From Candidatus Schekmanbacteria bacterium (GTDB lineage: Bacteria > CSSED10-310 > JACPHN01): 15,077 nt of DNA. The position numbers and the translations under genes were made by a program. Positions 6,830 to 15,077 of this stretch are shown in pieces; position 1 is the stretch's first letter; every line of letters starts with the position of its first letter. The DNA lies in the NCBI GenBank assembly GCA_016188575.1, contig JACPHN010000206.1, positions 1 to 15,077 of the forward strand, given 5' to 3'. The notes beneath the pieces are model-generated. The model did no database searches and had not been told where the DNA came from. It saw only the letters and a list, made by a program, of their open reading frames with translations.

Positions 6830-9800
6830 TTTAGGCTCGCTGCCTCCAACCGCACGGCGGCCGGATCGAGCACCGTGCTCGCCAGTGCGCGAAAGATCAC
6901 GTGCATGCCCGGGCCCTGGTAACTTTCCATTGGAGCGGCCGCAAGCGTAATGAGGAGACGGCGATCCAGGGTGTTGAAAGAGAGGATGGCCCCCGCGATC
7001 GCCTGGTCCGCGATGACGCTCTCGACCTTCAACACCGACGGATCGAGGTCGATCAGCAGTGTCGCCGTCGTGACCGGCGGCTGCGATACTTCGAAGAGAA
7101 TCGAGATGGTGAGCGTATCGCCCACCGTGACCTGGCTCGGGAGGCTAGCCGGATCCAGCTCGACGCGCGGGTCTCCGACCTCGGGGAGTCCCTGGGTTGC
7201 GGCGCGGTCGAATGCGGTGGCCGGATCGCCGCCGCAGGTCCCTCGTGGAGGCCGACACCACGTGCCGGAAAGGTTCGCGCAGCTACCGGCGGCACACTGC
7301 AGCATGAGGGACGCGTCGTACGCCGTGACGGCTCCGTTGCTGCTGATGTCCATGAGCGACAGCACGGACGGGCTGCACGCGTCGCGGTGGACGGCGCATC
7401 CGAGCGTGAGCGACGCGTCCGCGGCGTCGATGACCCCGTCGTCGTTGGGGTCACCGATGGCCGGGGTCGGTTCCGGAGTCGGTGTCCGGGACGGAACGGG
7501 CGTCGGCGTCACGGTCGTCGCCGGTGTAACTTTGGGTGTGGCGGTGCTCATTCCACTGGTCCCCGTGGCGGTTGGCGTCGGGGTGCGCAGGGGAGTGCGG
7601 GTGGCGGTGGGTGTTGCCGTCGCCTTCGGCGTCGAGGCGCGCGTTGGCGTGGCGGTCGGCGTAGGTGAGGGGGTAGCGGTGCGAGTGGGCGTGGCGGTCG
7701 GCGTTGCCGATGGGGTGGCGGTGCGAGTGGGCGTGGCGGTGCGAGTGGGCGTGGCGGTTGGAGTTGGGGTGCGCGTCACGGTCGCGGTCGGCGTTGGCGT
7801 CGGCGTCGCGGTGCGAGTCGAGGTCGGAGTGAACGTCGCCGTTGCAGTGGGTGTGGGGGTGGCGGTGGTGATCGCGAAATGCGACATCGTCTCGTTGTTG
7901 TGCTCGTCGAATTCGTCGACGAGATCGGCCTCGTCCAGACTCGCGAGCACGGGAAAGTCATCGCCTTGGATCAGGCTCAGACTCATACGCATCACGACAT
8001 CCGCGGACTGATCCGGGCCGAGCGGTGACACAGGTCCTTGGATGAGCAGCGGACCCGAGCGCGTGCCGTGCCTCAGACTGAGACTCGTGTCGCGGCTCGC
8101 CGAGCTACCGTAGTTGGCAACTCGCGCCGTGATGCCGATCACCTCAGGACCAATGCGCTCCCAACTGATGCTCTTGAAAGCGAGATCCGGCTCGCCGACC
8201 AGGAGCTCCGCGGTGTTGTTGGCGAGCGATAGCTCGGTCAGGGTGTGATCGGGATCGACTGCTGCGGACAGGCGTACCGGTCCATCGCCTTGCGGAAATG
8301 ACGTCTCGAGCGCAACTATTTTCGCCGCGCCAGGCTCGAGCGATTCGGTCAGGGATACGCGTCCCAGCTCGACGCGCTCCGATGAACCCTGCGCAAGATA
8401 AAAGGCGACCTGTACTGTGTCAACGAGCTGAGATCCGGAATTTTCAACAAGGCACCGCAGCGTCACCGGCTCCGACCGTCTCGGATTTTCCGGCATGGAA
8501 GCAAGCCCACCGTCCGGAATGGACACGTCCGTGTCGAACCGCCGCGTCAACGCATAGAGGTCGGTCTGGTCCGCTCGCGGCGCCGGGGAGTCCTCGGCAA
8601 TGGTGATCTCCGCTCTGTCATAGACCACAATGAGCCCCGTGGCGCCTAGTGCGGGCGCAATGTAGGTCTCACGAGCAGGATCGTCGGTGAGACGCAGCGG
8701 CGCTGACCAGGAATCAGCCTGCTCGTCGTACAGGATGGCATAGATATCGGAGCCGTAGTCGACGGGCTCCGACCACACGGCGGCCAGGGAGCCATCGGCT
8801 CGCGAAGACACGCGAAAATCGCTGTTGTTCGTGGAGTACGTCAGCGCCGCGACGGTGCGAGCGGACTCGATGGCGAAGCTCCTGGTCGTGACCAGCTCGT
8901 TCCCGCGAAACCACACGAGGATCGGCTCGCCATCTACTGGTAGCACGATCCAAGGGCTATCGTCGAGCTCCGTGTCAGAAGTCAGCCTGCGAAGGTCTTC
9001 CCAGGAGCCATTCGCAAACGAGGCAATGAAGAGCTCACGATCCGCAACCGTGAGCAGATCACGATCGGTATCGACGACAAAGGCAGCGTAGCCACGGGCG
9101 CCATCGTAGGCGAAGGCGTAGCGGATGAGGGGTGCCGAAATCTGCGTCACCGGCTGGGGAGACGTCCAGGCGTCGCCATTCCACTGAGCATACCAGACGG
9201 TCGTGGGGGCAGCCTCGCCTCCGAAGATATCGTTTGCTTCGTTGGAGAGCCAAACTACCATGGCGCCGTCCCCTCTGCCCGCTACTCTGGGGGATCGGTC
9301 CAGGTGCTGGTTGGCCGAAAGCCTCTCCGCGCTCGCCCATCCTCCCGAAGTTGGATCGTACGTGGCGGCGGAGATTTCGAGGTTTGCGGAGACCTCTGCC
9401 GGCGTCGCGGTGTCTGGAAGCGAGGTGGCCTGGTCTTCCCAGACCGCGAGGATGCGACCGTCGGCAAGGCCAACGACCTGGGGATGAAAGTCGGCGGTCC
9501 CGTCGTCCGCTACCGGCAAGGGAGCCGCCCACGCGGCACCATCCCATGAGGACGATACGAGCATGGTGCGATTCATGGAATTTCGGTCGGGATCGTCGTA
9601 CAGCCACAACGCGACCACATTTTCGCCATCAGACCCCAGCACGGCTTGCGAGTGTGGGAAGACATTCGCCTGGACCAGGAACGTCTCGTTCTGCGCGACC
9701 CGCAGCTCGGCGCCACTATTCTTCGGGCGCAGTCGACTCGCCTCCTGGCGATCCGCGGACATGAAGGCCCCATACGCTGGGCGGTTCAGATACTGCCGAG

Positions 9801-12800
9801 GGATGAGCTTGGGCACGATCTCCGCTTCTGCACCGGCCATCGGGGCCAGCAACCGGCCGTCGCTCGTAGACGACGTCTCGTCAGGCCAGACCCACTCCCA
9901 GCTAAGTGCCTCGTATTCGTAGTGGAACAAGAAGGCATAGGCGCTCAACCCGGCGTTGATGAGGAGACTGAGCTGCTGAGTCGGAAGCGCTGGGAACTGG
10001 GCCGCATACTCGACGCCGCCGCCAATCCATCCTTCGAGCGCCACGATGTCGGAAGCTCCCGCACCCAAGGATCCTCTCAAATACGGATTCACGGATAACT
10101 TGCCACTCAGTTGCAGTGGCTCCAGGTCTTCAATTCCGAAGAGACCTTCGGTACCGATCTTCACTGATCCTTTCGCGAAGACGGGAATAACGACCGGTCC
10201 GAAGGGAATCACGAATGGGTATAAGATCTTCAGGTTGGCCTCGCCGACCAAACCGGCAAGGCCCGACCAATCCCAGTCACAGGTCTGGCTCGAGTACTGG
10301 CCATCGAGCTCGAATTTCGGCCCGAGACCGATACTCGCCCCCAGTTTCAGGCTCGGCATACTGCTGGTAAAGTCATAGGATTTGCCTACCAACTGATTCA
10401 GCGCTACCTCGAAACGTTGCGTCCCATCTGACTTTACGGAGCCCATGAGCTCCGGGTCGATATTGAGCTGGATCGTCTTGCCCCCGAAAATAGGAAGATA
10501 CGCTGGCACTGAAATCGGTGGAATGTCATCTGACAACTTTTTCGAGATGACCTCGGTGACTCCAAAGGTGCCACGGTACTGGAAATCGTCAGCTCCATTC
10601 ACGAACGTCCATCCTGCGAGCGAGGTAACGTCGCTGCGCATGACGGAGAAATCCGCATCCATGTATTCCGACATCGTTCCGTCCGCGCTCACGGCGCGAG
10701 CTCTCAGCTTTCCGCAGGCACCTACGTCGGACCCCATGTTGATCGTCGCGCGCACGGTGGACGAGGCTGCCGGTATCTCGAACGACCTCCGGGGAGTGGT
10801 AAACGCAACCACTCCGGGGGGGTGGCCACCCCAGTCCACGGTAACCGTGATGGGAACGAGCGCGTTGACGCTATCGAGATAGAAGCTGTTCGGTCGATGC
10901 GGTCCAGCGATCCTCAGGACCCGGAGCACACCGCTGCTTCGGCTCAGCGCGAAGTCGCGCACGAGGTTGGAGAGCGGGGGAATGCTCAAGTCGTTCGAGG
11001 TCGGGACAAACCCGCTCTTGGCGACCGTGACTGTATAGTCGCCGGCGCCGACCTCGGAGACGGCGTAGCGCCCGGAGGAGTCACTGTCGGCCTGGTAGAT
11101 CCCGAGTTGGACATGCGCGCCGGCGATGGGGGCCCCGTCGGAGTCGCGTATCGTTCCCGACAACGAGGACATGCCCGTCGGTCCCGCCACCCCCGTGACG
11201 CGAACGCCGAGCACAGGAGCTTCTGGATCATTGGAGCCGATGTTCATGGTCGCATTCTTGGGGCCGTACGTCTGCGGGGCGAATACCGCGGAGACGATGC
11301 ACGACCCGAACGCGGGCGGCAGCGTCTGGTGGCTGCAGCCGTCATGGGAGATGAGAAAGTCCCCGGCATCATCGCCGATGAGCGCAACGGTATCGAGCAC
11401 GAGGTCGGCCGTTCCACGGTTCTCGACTATGAAGCCGCGGGCGAGCGAGGGCTGTTCGATCGGAGCGTGTCCAAAATCCCAGGTGAGCGGGTCGACATGG
11501 ATCTGCGGCGCTTTTCGTCGGCTCACGGTAACCGTCCAGGCCAGGGGTGAGCTGGAGCTCGACTGGCCATCCCGGGCCTGGGTGGTGATTGCGAAGGTGC
11601 CAGTAGCCTGGAAGGTGTGGGCGCGGGAGAATGTGGCGGAGCTTCCATTGCCGCCGACCTCGCCGACGAGCTGTCGAAAGGGGTTGTCACCGTTGCCGAA
11701 CCAGTCGGCGTGGGTCAAATTTCCCTCGGTGTCCTCGCAATCCGCCGAAAAGGTGATGGAATCTCCGACGTATGCCTGCACGGCCTCGGCCGGCTCGCGG
11801 ATCGCGCAGGACGGGCCGGTGTTGGTCACGGTCATGGAAAACTCGGCGACTTCCCAGCCCTGCTGGTCGGTAGCCGGCGCGGCCCCCCCCGTTACTGAGG
11901 CGTCATTGAAGTACGGGCAGGTTCCCGTCGCTGACATTGTGGCGCGCACCCGGAGCCGCAGCGTCCCCGGCCGGCGCGGAGTAACCTGGAACGATAAGGT
12001 GTGCGATTCTCCTGGAGACCAGTCGGTATCCACCGCCTCGATGACGTGGTCCCGTGCTCCCCCCGGGATCTCCTGGCAGTTGGCGTTGTGAAGCGGACCG
12101 TCGCCAGGCGCGTAGACGATCGGAGGACCGCTCGACCACGGGGCGTCGATCCCGGAGAAAGAGATGTCGGTGCTGCCGTCCGGGGTAAGCAAGGAGACAT
12201 TGATCGCGCCTTCCGGCGAGGCGCTGCCGTGGTTTTTCGCCTCGATGGTGACGGTGAAAGTGTGATCCACGGGCAGCTCCAGGGGAATGCCGGTCACCGA
12301 AACCAGGTCCGGCCGCGGGGCGGCGGCGATGACCGCGAAACGCGCCACCTCCCAGCCTTGTTGGTCGGTATCGGGCTCCCCTGAAGGCGTGGCCAACGCA
12401 TCGTTGTAGCCCCAGTCGCAAGCGCCGGCCCCCCGCATCGTAGCGCGCACGCGAACCCAGATCGTGCCAGCGCTGCGTGGGGTGACGTCGAAGGACAGCG
12501 TGTGGGTTTCGTTCGGAGCCCAGCTCGTATCCCACCCATCCACGAGGTGATGCTCCGCGGGAAAGGTATTGGCACAATCCCCCCGATGGTAGATCGGCTG
12601 CCCTGGCGACGAGAGCTTCATGTCGCCACTGGCAAAGTCACCGCCAATGTCGCTCACGATCAAATCGCTCGTCCCGTCGCTGTAGAGGACCGAAGCGGTG
12701 AGATACGCCTCCGGCGAGATCTCGCCGAGGTTGGTTCCGGTGATCGACACGGAAAACGGGTGCCCAACGGGCGCTAGCGGCGGCAAGGACACGACTCCCA

Positions 12801-15077
12801 GGTCTGGCCGCGGAGCCGTGACGATAACCTCGAAGCGTGCCACCTCCCAGTCTTGCTGGTCGGTATCCGCAGTCCCGGTAGGGGACGAGGATCGATCATT
12901 GAAGTCCCAGGAGCAGGCGCCGGCCCCGCGCATGGTCGCCCGGACCCGAATCCAGACGGTACCGGCCTTGCGCGGCGTAACCTGGAAGGAAAGCGTGTGC
13001 GCCTCGCTCTGCGCCCAGGTCGTGTCCCACCCATCCACCAGGTGGTCCGGCGCGGGAAGAGTGTTGGCGCAGTCTCCGCGGCGATAGATGGGCTCGCCGG
13101 GGAATGAGATCTTGGTGCTCCCGCTGGAGAAATTGCCGCCAACGCTCGCGACGGTGAGATCATCCGTGCCGTCGCTGTAGAGAACCGAGGCGCTCAGATA
13201 TCCCTCCGGCGACGTCGCCCCGAGATTGGTACCGCTGATCGAAACCGTGAACGGCTGGGCCGCCTGCCCTGTCGAGGGGATCGTAACCGCTCCCAGGTCC
13301 GGCTGTGGAGCGGTCACCGTCACCGCGAAACGCGCCACCTCCCAGCCTTGCTGGTCGGTATCCGAGGCCCCGGAAGGTGACGAGGACCGATCATTGTAGC
13401 TCCACTCGCACGCTCCGCCGCCGCGCATCGTTGCCCGCACCCGAACCCAGATGGTTCCCGACTTACGGGGTGTGACCTGAAACGATAGCGTGTGCGACTC
13501 GTTCTGCGTCCAGCTCGTATCCCACCCGTCCACCAGGTGATCCTGGGCGGAGAAGGTGTTGACGCAGTCCCCTCGGCGGTAGATCGCCTGCCCTGGCGAA
13601 GAGATCTTCGTGCTCCCGCTGGAGAAGGTGCCTCCAACACCCTGGACGGTGAGATCGTCGGTGCCGTCGCCATACAGGACGGATGCGCTCAGATAGCCCT
13701 CCGGCGACGTCGCCCCCTGATTGGTCCCGCTGACCGAAACCGTGAAGGGCTGGCCCGCTTGCGCTGTCGACGGCACAGACACGGTTTCCAGGTTCGGCGC
13801 CGGAGGCGGGACGGTGACGGTCACCGCGAAGCGCGCGACCTCCCAGCCTTGTTGGTCGGTATCCGACGTTCCGGAGGGGGACGAGGACCGATCATTGTAG
13901 CTCCACTCGCACGCTCCGCTGCCGCGCATCGTTTCCCGCACCCGAACCCAGATGGTTCCGGCCTTGCCTGGCGTAACCTGGAATGAAAGACTGTGCGACT
14001 CGCTCTGCGTCCAGCTCGTGTCCCACCCATCCACCAGGTGATCCTGGGCGGGGAAAGTGTTCGCGCAGTCTCCCCGGCGATAGATCGCCTGCCCGGGAGC
14101 CGAGATCTTCGTGTTGCCGCTGGAGAAGTTGCCACCAACGCTCGCTACCGTCAAATCATCGGTCCCGTCACTGTACAGAACGGAAGCGCTCAAATAACCC
14201 TCGGGAGAGGTCGTCCCCAGATTGGTGCCGCTGATCGAGACCGCGAACGCCTGACCCGCCAGACCCGTGGAGGGCACGGATACCGAGCCCAGGTCCGGAC
14301 GCGGAGTCGTTACCGTCACCGCGAAGCGCGCGACCTCCCAGCCTTGTTGGTCGGTATCCGACGTTCCGGAAGGAGACGAGGACCGATCATTGTAGCTCCA
14401 CTCGCAAGCTCCGCTGCCGCGCATCGTGGCCCGCACCCGAACCCAGATGGTCCCGGCCTTGCGTGGCGTGACCCGGAACAAGAGCGTGTGCGACTCGCCT
14501 TGGGTCCAGCTCGTGTCCCACCCGTCCACCAGGTGATCCTGGGCGGGAAAGGTGTTGGCGCAGTCTCCGCGGCGGTAGATCGCCTGCCCGGGAGCCGAGA
14601 TCTTCGTGTTGCCGCTGGAGAAGTTGCCGCCAACGCTCCCGACGGTCAGATCATCGGTGCCGTCGCTATAGAGGATGGAAGCGCTGAGATAGCCCTCGGG
14701 CGAGGTCCCACCGAGGTTCGTGCCGCCTATTGAAACCGTGAACGCCTGATCCACCAGACCTGTCGACGGCACCGTCACCCCTGAGAGGTCAGGTCGGGGG
14801 GAAGAGGAGGCGGTCACCACATACGCAACGGTCCCACTGCAAGAGGTTGAACCAAAGCAGCCTTCCCGGATCGTATACGTGCCGGAGGTGGTCGCGGTAT
14901 ATGTCATTCTGGACAAATAGCCGCAACTATCATCGTTCTCCATCAACCCTGATCTGACCGATCCCTCGTAGTCCGACCCGGCATCCTGCGGCGGCATGTA
15001 CCACGTTCTTTTGGCTACGATCCGCGTTGCGGATGTCGTAACCAAGGAGGATGCCGTGGGACGTGAACGAGGAAGAC
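6826..15077 (-). CDS. Giant multidomain exported protein with CARDB-like repeats, beta-propeller, dockerin and cohesin-like end (5' partial)
   Basis: The frame stays open to the right edge, so the N-terminus and any signal peptide lie outside. A TTG at 15045 is an in-frame codon without a ribosome binding site or a leader behind it; I use it only as residue 1. Order of parts: PPC-like fragment (about 22-80); six CARDB-like repeats (83-1074); PKD-like domain (about 1078-1178); ASH-like domain (1182-1288); carboxypeptidase-regulatory-like domain (about 1292-1372); an unrecognised beta-rich part (about 1373-1786); a beta-propeller of the BNR/TolB general type (about 1787-2168) with recurring W-x-x-P-x-x-L-T and dG-x-x-x-x-V-W; CARDB domains (2170-2285 and 2286-2391); Thr/Pro/Ala linker (2393-2528); dockerin (2531-2592); Cys-containing spacer; cohesin-like module (2626-2739, end). 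No catalytic motif was seen. The make-up is that of a cell-surface adhesion, recognition or scaffold protein. Its function is not known. Its stop codon overlaps the start of the anchored cohesin gene. Confidence 0.88.
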   Translation of the reverse strand, partial: LPRSRPTASSLVTTSATRIVAKRTWYMPPQDAGSDYEGSVRSGLMENDDSCGYLSRMTYTATTSGTYTIREGCFGSTSCSGTVAYVVTASSSPRPDLSGVTVPSTGLVDQAFTVSIGGTNLGGTSPEGYLSASILYSDGTDDLTVGSVGGNFSSGNTKISAPGQAIYRRGDCANTFPAQDHLVDGWDTSWTQGESHTLLFRVTPRKAGTIWVRVRATMRGSGACEWSYNDRSSSPSGTSDTDQQGWEVARFAVTVTTPRPDLGSVSVPSTGLAGQAFAVSISGTNLGTTSPEGYLSASVLYSDGTDDLTVASVGGNFSSGNTKISAPGQAIYRRGDCANTFPAQDHLVDGWDTSWTQSESHSLSFQVTPGKAGTIWVRVRETMRGSGACEWSYNDRSSSPSGTSDTDQQGWEVARFAVTVTVPPPAPNLETVSVPSTAQAGQPFTVSVSGTNQGATSPEGYLSASVLYGDGTDDLTVQGVGGTFSSGSTKISSPGQAIYRRGDCVNTFSAQDHLVDGWDTSWTQNESHTLSFQVTPRKSGTIWVRVRATMRGGGACEWSYNDRSSSPSGASDTDQQGWEVARFAVTVTAPQPDLGAVTIPSTGQAAQPFTVSISGTNLGATSPEGYLSASVLYSDGTDDLTVASVGGNFSSGSTKISFPGEPIYRRGDCANTLPAPDHLVDGWDTTWAQSEAHTLSFQVTPRKAGTVWIRVRATMRGAGACSWDFNDRSSSPTGTADTDQQDWEVARFEVIVTAPRPDLGVVSLPPLAPVGHPFSVSITGTNLGEISPEAYLTASVLYSDGTSDLIVSDIGGDFASGDMKLSSPGQPIYHRGDCANTFPAEHHLVDGWDTSWAPNETHTLSFDVTPRSAGTIWVRVRATMRGAGACDWGYNDALATPSGEPDTDQQGWEVARFAVIAAAPRPDLVSVTGIPLELPVDHTFTVTIEAKNHGSASPEGAINVSLLTPDGSTDISFSGIDAPWSSGPPIVYAPGDGPLHNANCQEIPGGARDHVIEAVDTDWSPGESHTLSFQVTPRRPGTLRLRVRATMSATGTCPYFNDASVTGGAAPATDQQGWEVAEFSMTVTNTGPSCAIREPAEAVQAYVGDSITFSADCEDTEGNLTHADWFGNGDNPFRQLVGEVGGNGSSATFSRAHTFQATGTFAITTQARDGQSSSSSPLAWTVTVSRRKAPQIHVDPLTWDFGHAPIEQPSLARGFIVENRGTADLVLDTVALIGDDAGDFLISHDGCSHQTLPPAFGSCIVSAVFAPQTYGPKNATMNIGSNDPEAPVLGVRVTGVAGPTGMSSLSGTIRDSDGAPIAGAHVQLGIYQADSDSSGRYAVSEVGAGDYTVTVAKSGFVPTSNDLSIPPLSNLVRDFALSRSSGVLRVLRIAGPHRPNSFYLDSVNALVPITVTVDWGGHPPGVVAFTTPRRSFEIPAASSTVRATINMGSDVGACGKLRARAVSADGTMSEYMDADFSVMRSDVTSLAGWTFVNGADDFQYRGTFGVTEVISKKLSDDIPPISVPAYLPIFGGKTIQLNIDPELMGSVKSDGTQRFEVALNQLVGKSYDFTSSMPSLKLGASIGLGPKFELDGQYSSQTCDWDWSGLAGLVGEANLKILYPFVIPFGPVVIPVFAKGSVKIGTEGLFGIEDLEPLQLSGKLSVNPYLRGSLGAGASDIVALEGWIGGGVEYAAQFPALPTQQLSLLINAGLSAYAFLFHYEYEALSWEWVWPDETSSTSDGRLLAPMAGAEAEIVPKLIPRQYLNRPAYGAFMSADRQEASRLRPKNSGAELRVAQNETFLVQANVFPHSQAVLGSDGENVVALWLYDDPDRNSMNRTMLVSSSWDGAAWAAPLPVADDGTADFHPQVVGLADGRILAVWEDQATSLPDTATPAEVSANLEISAATYDPTSGGWASAERLSANQHLDRSPRVAGRGDGAMVVWLSNEANDIFGGEAAPTTVWYAQWNGDAWTSPQPVTQISAPLIRYAFAYDGARGYAAFVVDTDRDLLTVADRELFIASFANGSWEDLRRLTSDTELDDSPWIVLPVDGEPILVWFRGNELVTTRSFAIESARTVAALTYSTNNSDFRVSSRADGSLAAVWSEPVDYGSDIYAILYDEQADSWSAPLRLTDDPARETYIAPALGATGLIVVYDRAEITIAEDSPAPRADQTDLYALTRRFDTDVSIPDGGLASMPENPRRSEPVTLRCLVENSGSQLVDTVQVAFYLAQGSSERVELGRVSLTESLEPGAAKIVALETSFPQGDGPVRLSAAVDPDHTLTELSLANNTAELLVGEPDLAFKSISWERIGPEVIGITARVANYGSSASRDTSLSLRHGTRSGPLLIQGPVSPLGPDQSADVVMRMSLSLIQGDDFPVLASLDEADLVDEFDEHNNETMSHFAITTATPTPTATATFTPTSTRTATPTPTPTATVTRTPTPTATPTRTATPTRTATPSATPTATPTRTATPSPTPTATPTRASTPKATATPTATRTPLRTPTPTATGTSGMSTATPKVTPATTVTPTPVPSRTPTPEPTPAIGDPNDDGVIDAADASLTLGCAVHRDACSPSVLSLMDISSNGAVTAYDASLMLQCAAGSCANLSGTWCRPPRGTCGGDPATAFDRAATQGLPEVGDPRVELDPASLPSQVTVGDTLTISILFEVSQPPVTTATLLIDLDPSVLKVESVIADQAIAGAILSFNTLDRRLLITLAAAPMESYQGPGMHVIFRALASTVLDPAAVRLEAASLK
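6829..7170 (-). other. C-terminal cohesin-like module, apparently short
   Basis: Residues 2626-2739 align by eye with the separate cohesin protein next door: [13 protein letters not shown] opens it, then [31 protein letters not shown] and VRLEAASLK. The frame stops there, whereas the neighbour continues for about 17 more residues with its final strands. No membrane anchor follows. Confidence 0.65.
7270..7455 (-). other. Dockerin module with two calcium loops
   Basis: Residues 2531-2592 hold two F-hand-like calcium loops. Loop 1 has ligands D2532, N2534, D2536, D2540 and D2543, a full set. Loop 2 has D2566, S2568, N2570, T2574 and D2577. Each loop is followed by a short helix of the DASLTL or DASLML type, as in dockerins. 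Four Cys (2550, 2557, 2584, 2589) flank the loops in equivalent places. The partner is expected to be a cohesin; the nearest is encoded at 6263-6829. Confidence 0.85.
7580..7611 (+). other. Putative G-quadruplex motif on the template strand
   Basis: G runs at 7580-7583, 7590-7593, 7599-7601 and 7609-7611 are separated by loops of 6, 5 and 7 bases, which satisfies the usual G3+N1-7 rule. It lies within the linker-coding DNA, on the strand used as template for the giant gene. It may be a by-product of the Thr/Pro/Ala codons; folding is not shown. Confidence 0.5.
7715..7750. repeat. Exact 18-bp tandem duplication inside the linker
   Basis: The bases 7715-7732 and 7733-7750 are identical (plus strand GTGGCGGTGCGAGTGGGC), coding for six linker residues each. 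Related copies lie on both sides. This is the clearest sign of slippage within the linker. Confidence 0.85.
8542..9687 (-). other. Beta-propeller segment of the giant protein
   Basis: Residues about 1787-2168 show repeating blades: an inner strand such as [23 protein letters not shown] or LAAVWSEP, followed by a strand with W-x-x-P and LT or VT (for example [10 protein letters not shown]). About six blades can be counted by eye. These resemble sialidase-like or TolB-like propellers in shape. I see no sialidase active-site arginine triad or Asp-box series, so binding rather than catalysis is more likely. Confidence 0.6.
11824..14799 (-). repeat. Six tandem coding repeats of about 495 bp (CARDB-like units)
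   Basis: Units in reading order start at 14799, 14304, 13803, 13308, 12813 and 12318. Five are 495 bases and the second is 501. Each begins near P-x-P-[DN]-L and carries [23 protein letters not shown], a G-x-C near WSYND and [11 protein letters not shown]. Units 1-4 are close at both DNA and protein level; units 5 and 6 are more diverged, and unit 6 has lost the RRGDC form while keeping one Cys at each of the two places. This points to recent duplication at the N-terminal end. The two Cys per unit probably form a disulfide. Confidence 0.93.

Larger units (their letters stand above)
7462..7869 (-). repeat. Thr-Pro-Thr-Ala low-complexity linker, about 136 codons
   Basis: Residues 2393-2528 of the giant protein are almost entirely Thr, Pro, Ala and Arg in a T-x-T-P rhythm. 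Such linkers separate surface domains from dockerin or anchor modules and are often glycosylated in exported proteins. The DNA is a degenerate 6-base repeat, C-rich on the coding strand and G-rich on the plus strand. Length variation by slippage between strains is likely. Confidence 0.9.

Noticed and set aside
6950-8011. Plus-strand frame of 353 codons with a Val-Gly-Val-Ala repeat
   Set aside because: The repeat is the antisense reading of the Thr/Pro/Ala linker; the opposite strand has dockerin, cohesin and CARDB domains.
8542-9687. Sialidase enzyme call for the beta-propeller
   Set aside because: The blade pattern is propeller-like, but no series of Asp boxes or catalytic residues could be seen.
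13993-14733. Plus-strand frame of 246 codons across repeat units
   Set aside because: It is the antisense shadow of repeat units 1 and 2, and its own repetition only mirrors them.
11824-14799. CRISPR array or mobile repeat
   Set aside because: Units are about 495 bases, contiguous and in frame, and code for protein domains; there are no spacers or cas genes.
15043-15045. TTG as the true start of the giant protein
   Set aside because: The frame stays open to the window edge, no ribosome binding site precedes the TTG, and no signal peptide follows. The PPC-like fragment just after it also suggests missing sequence upstream.
15044-15058. Plus-strand AAGGAGG followed by ATG/GTG as a divergent gene start
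   Set aside because: It lies inside the open frame of the giant gene, and only about 20 bases remain to judge it.

Overview
The window is GC-rich bacterial DNA with one dense block of four genes, all read on the minus strand (right to left). A Hanks-type Ser/Thr kinase fused to an ATPase and TPR repeats, a two-FHA membrane protein, a Thr-Pro-Thr-Ala linker, a Cys-bearing dockerin and a C-terminal anchor of the PEP-CTERM general type suggest a large-genome, uncultivated, Gram-negative lineage of the old Deltaproteobacteria (Myxococcota or Binatota-like). This placement is inference; no rRNA or marker gene is present.

Layout in transcription order. (1) From the right edge to 6826 runs a giant exported protein, cut by the window edge and more than 2,700 residues long. 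It has a PPC-like fragment, six tandem CARDB-like repeats of about 165 residues, a PKD-like domain, an ASH-like domain, a carboxypeptidase-regulatory-like domain, an unrecognised beta-rich domain, a beta-propeller, two CARDB domains, a Thr/Pro linker, a dockerin and a C-terminal cohesin-like module. (2) At 6829-6263 is a small secreted cohesin-like protein with a signal peptide and a C-terminal hydrophobic/basic anchor. (3) At 6266-4521 is a membrane protein with two FHA domains and a distal domain resembling a subtilase propeptide. (4) At 4425-265, after a 95-base gap, is a protein kinase-ATPase-TPR protein.

Genes 1/2 and 2/3 overlap by 4 bases (ATGA and GTGA), so translation is probably coupled from the exported protein to the FHA protein. 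The best working hypothesis is a surface complex in which the dockerin of the giant protein docks on the anchored cohesin, made together with an FHA phosphothreonine reader and a Ser/Thr kinase. The sequence shows the modules and the gene coupling directly. The docking and the signalling link are inference.

The left 264 bases hold no recognised gene. They contain a hairpin with a T tail in plus-strand orientation, directly after the stop of a reading frame that enters from the left edge. It could be the end of a convergent gene, but this is weak.
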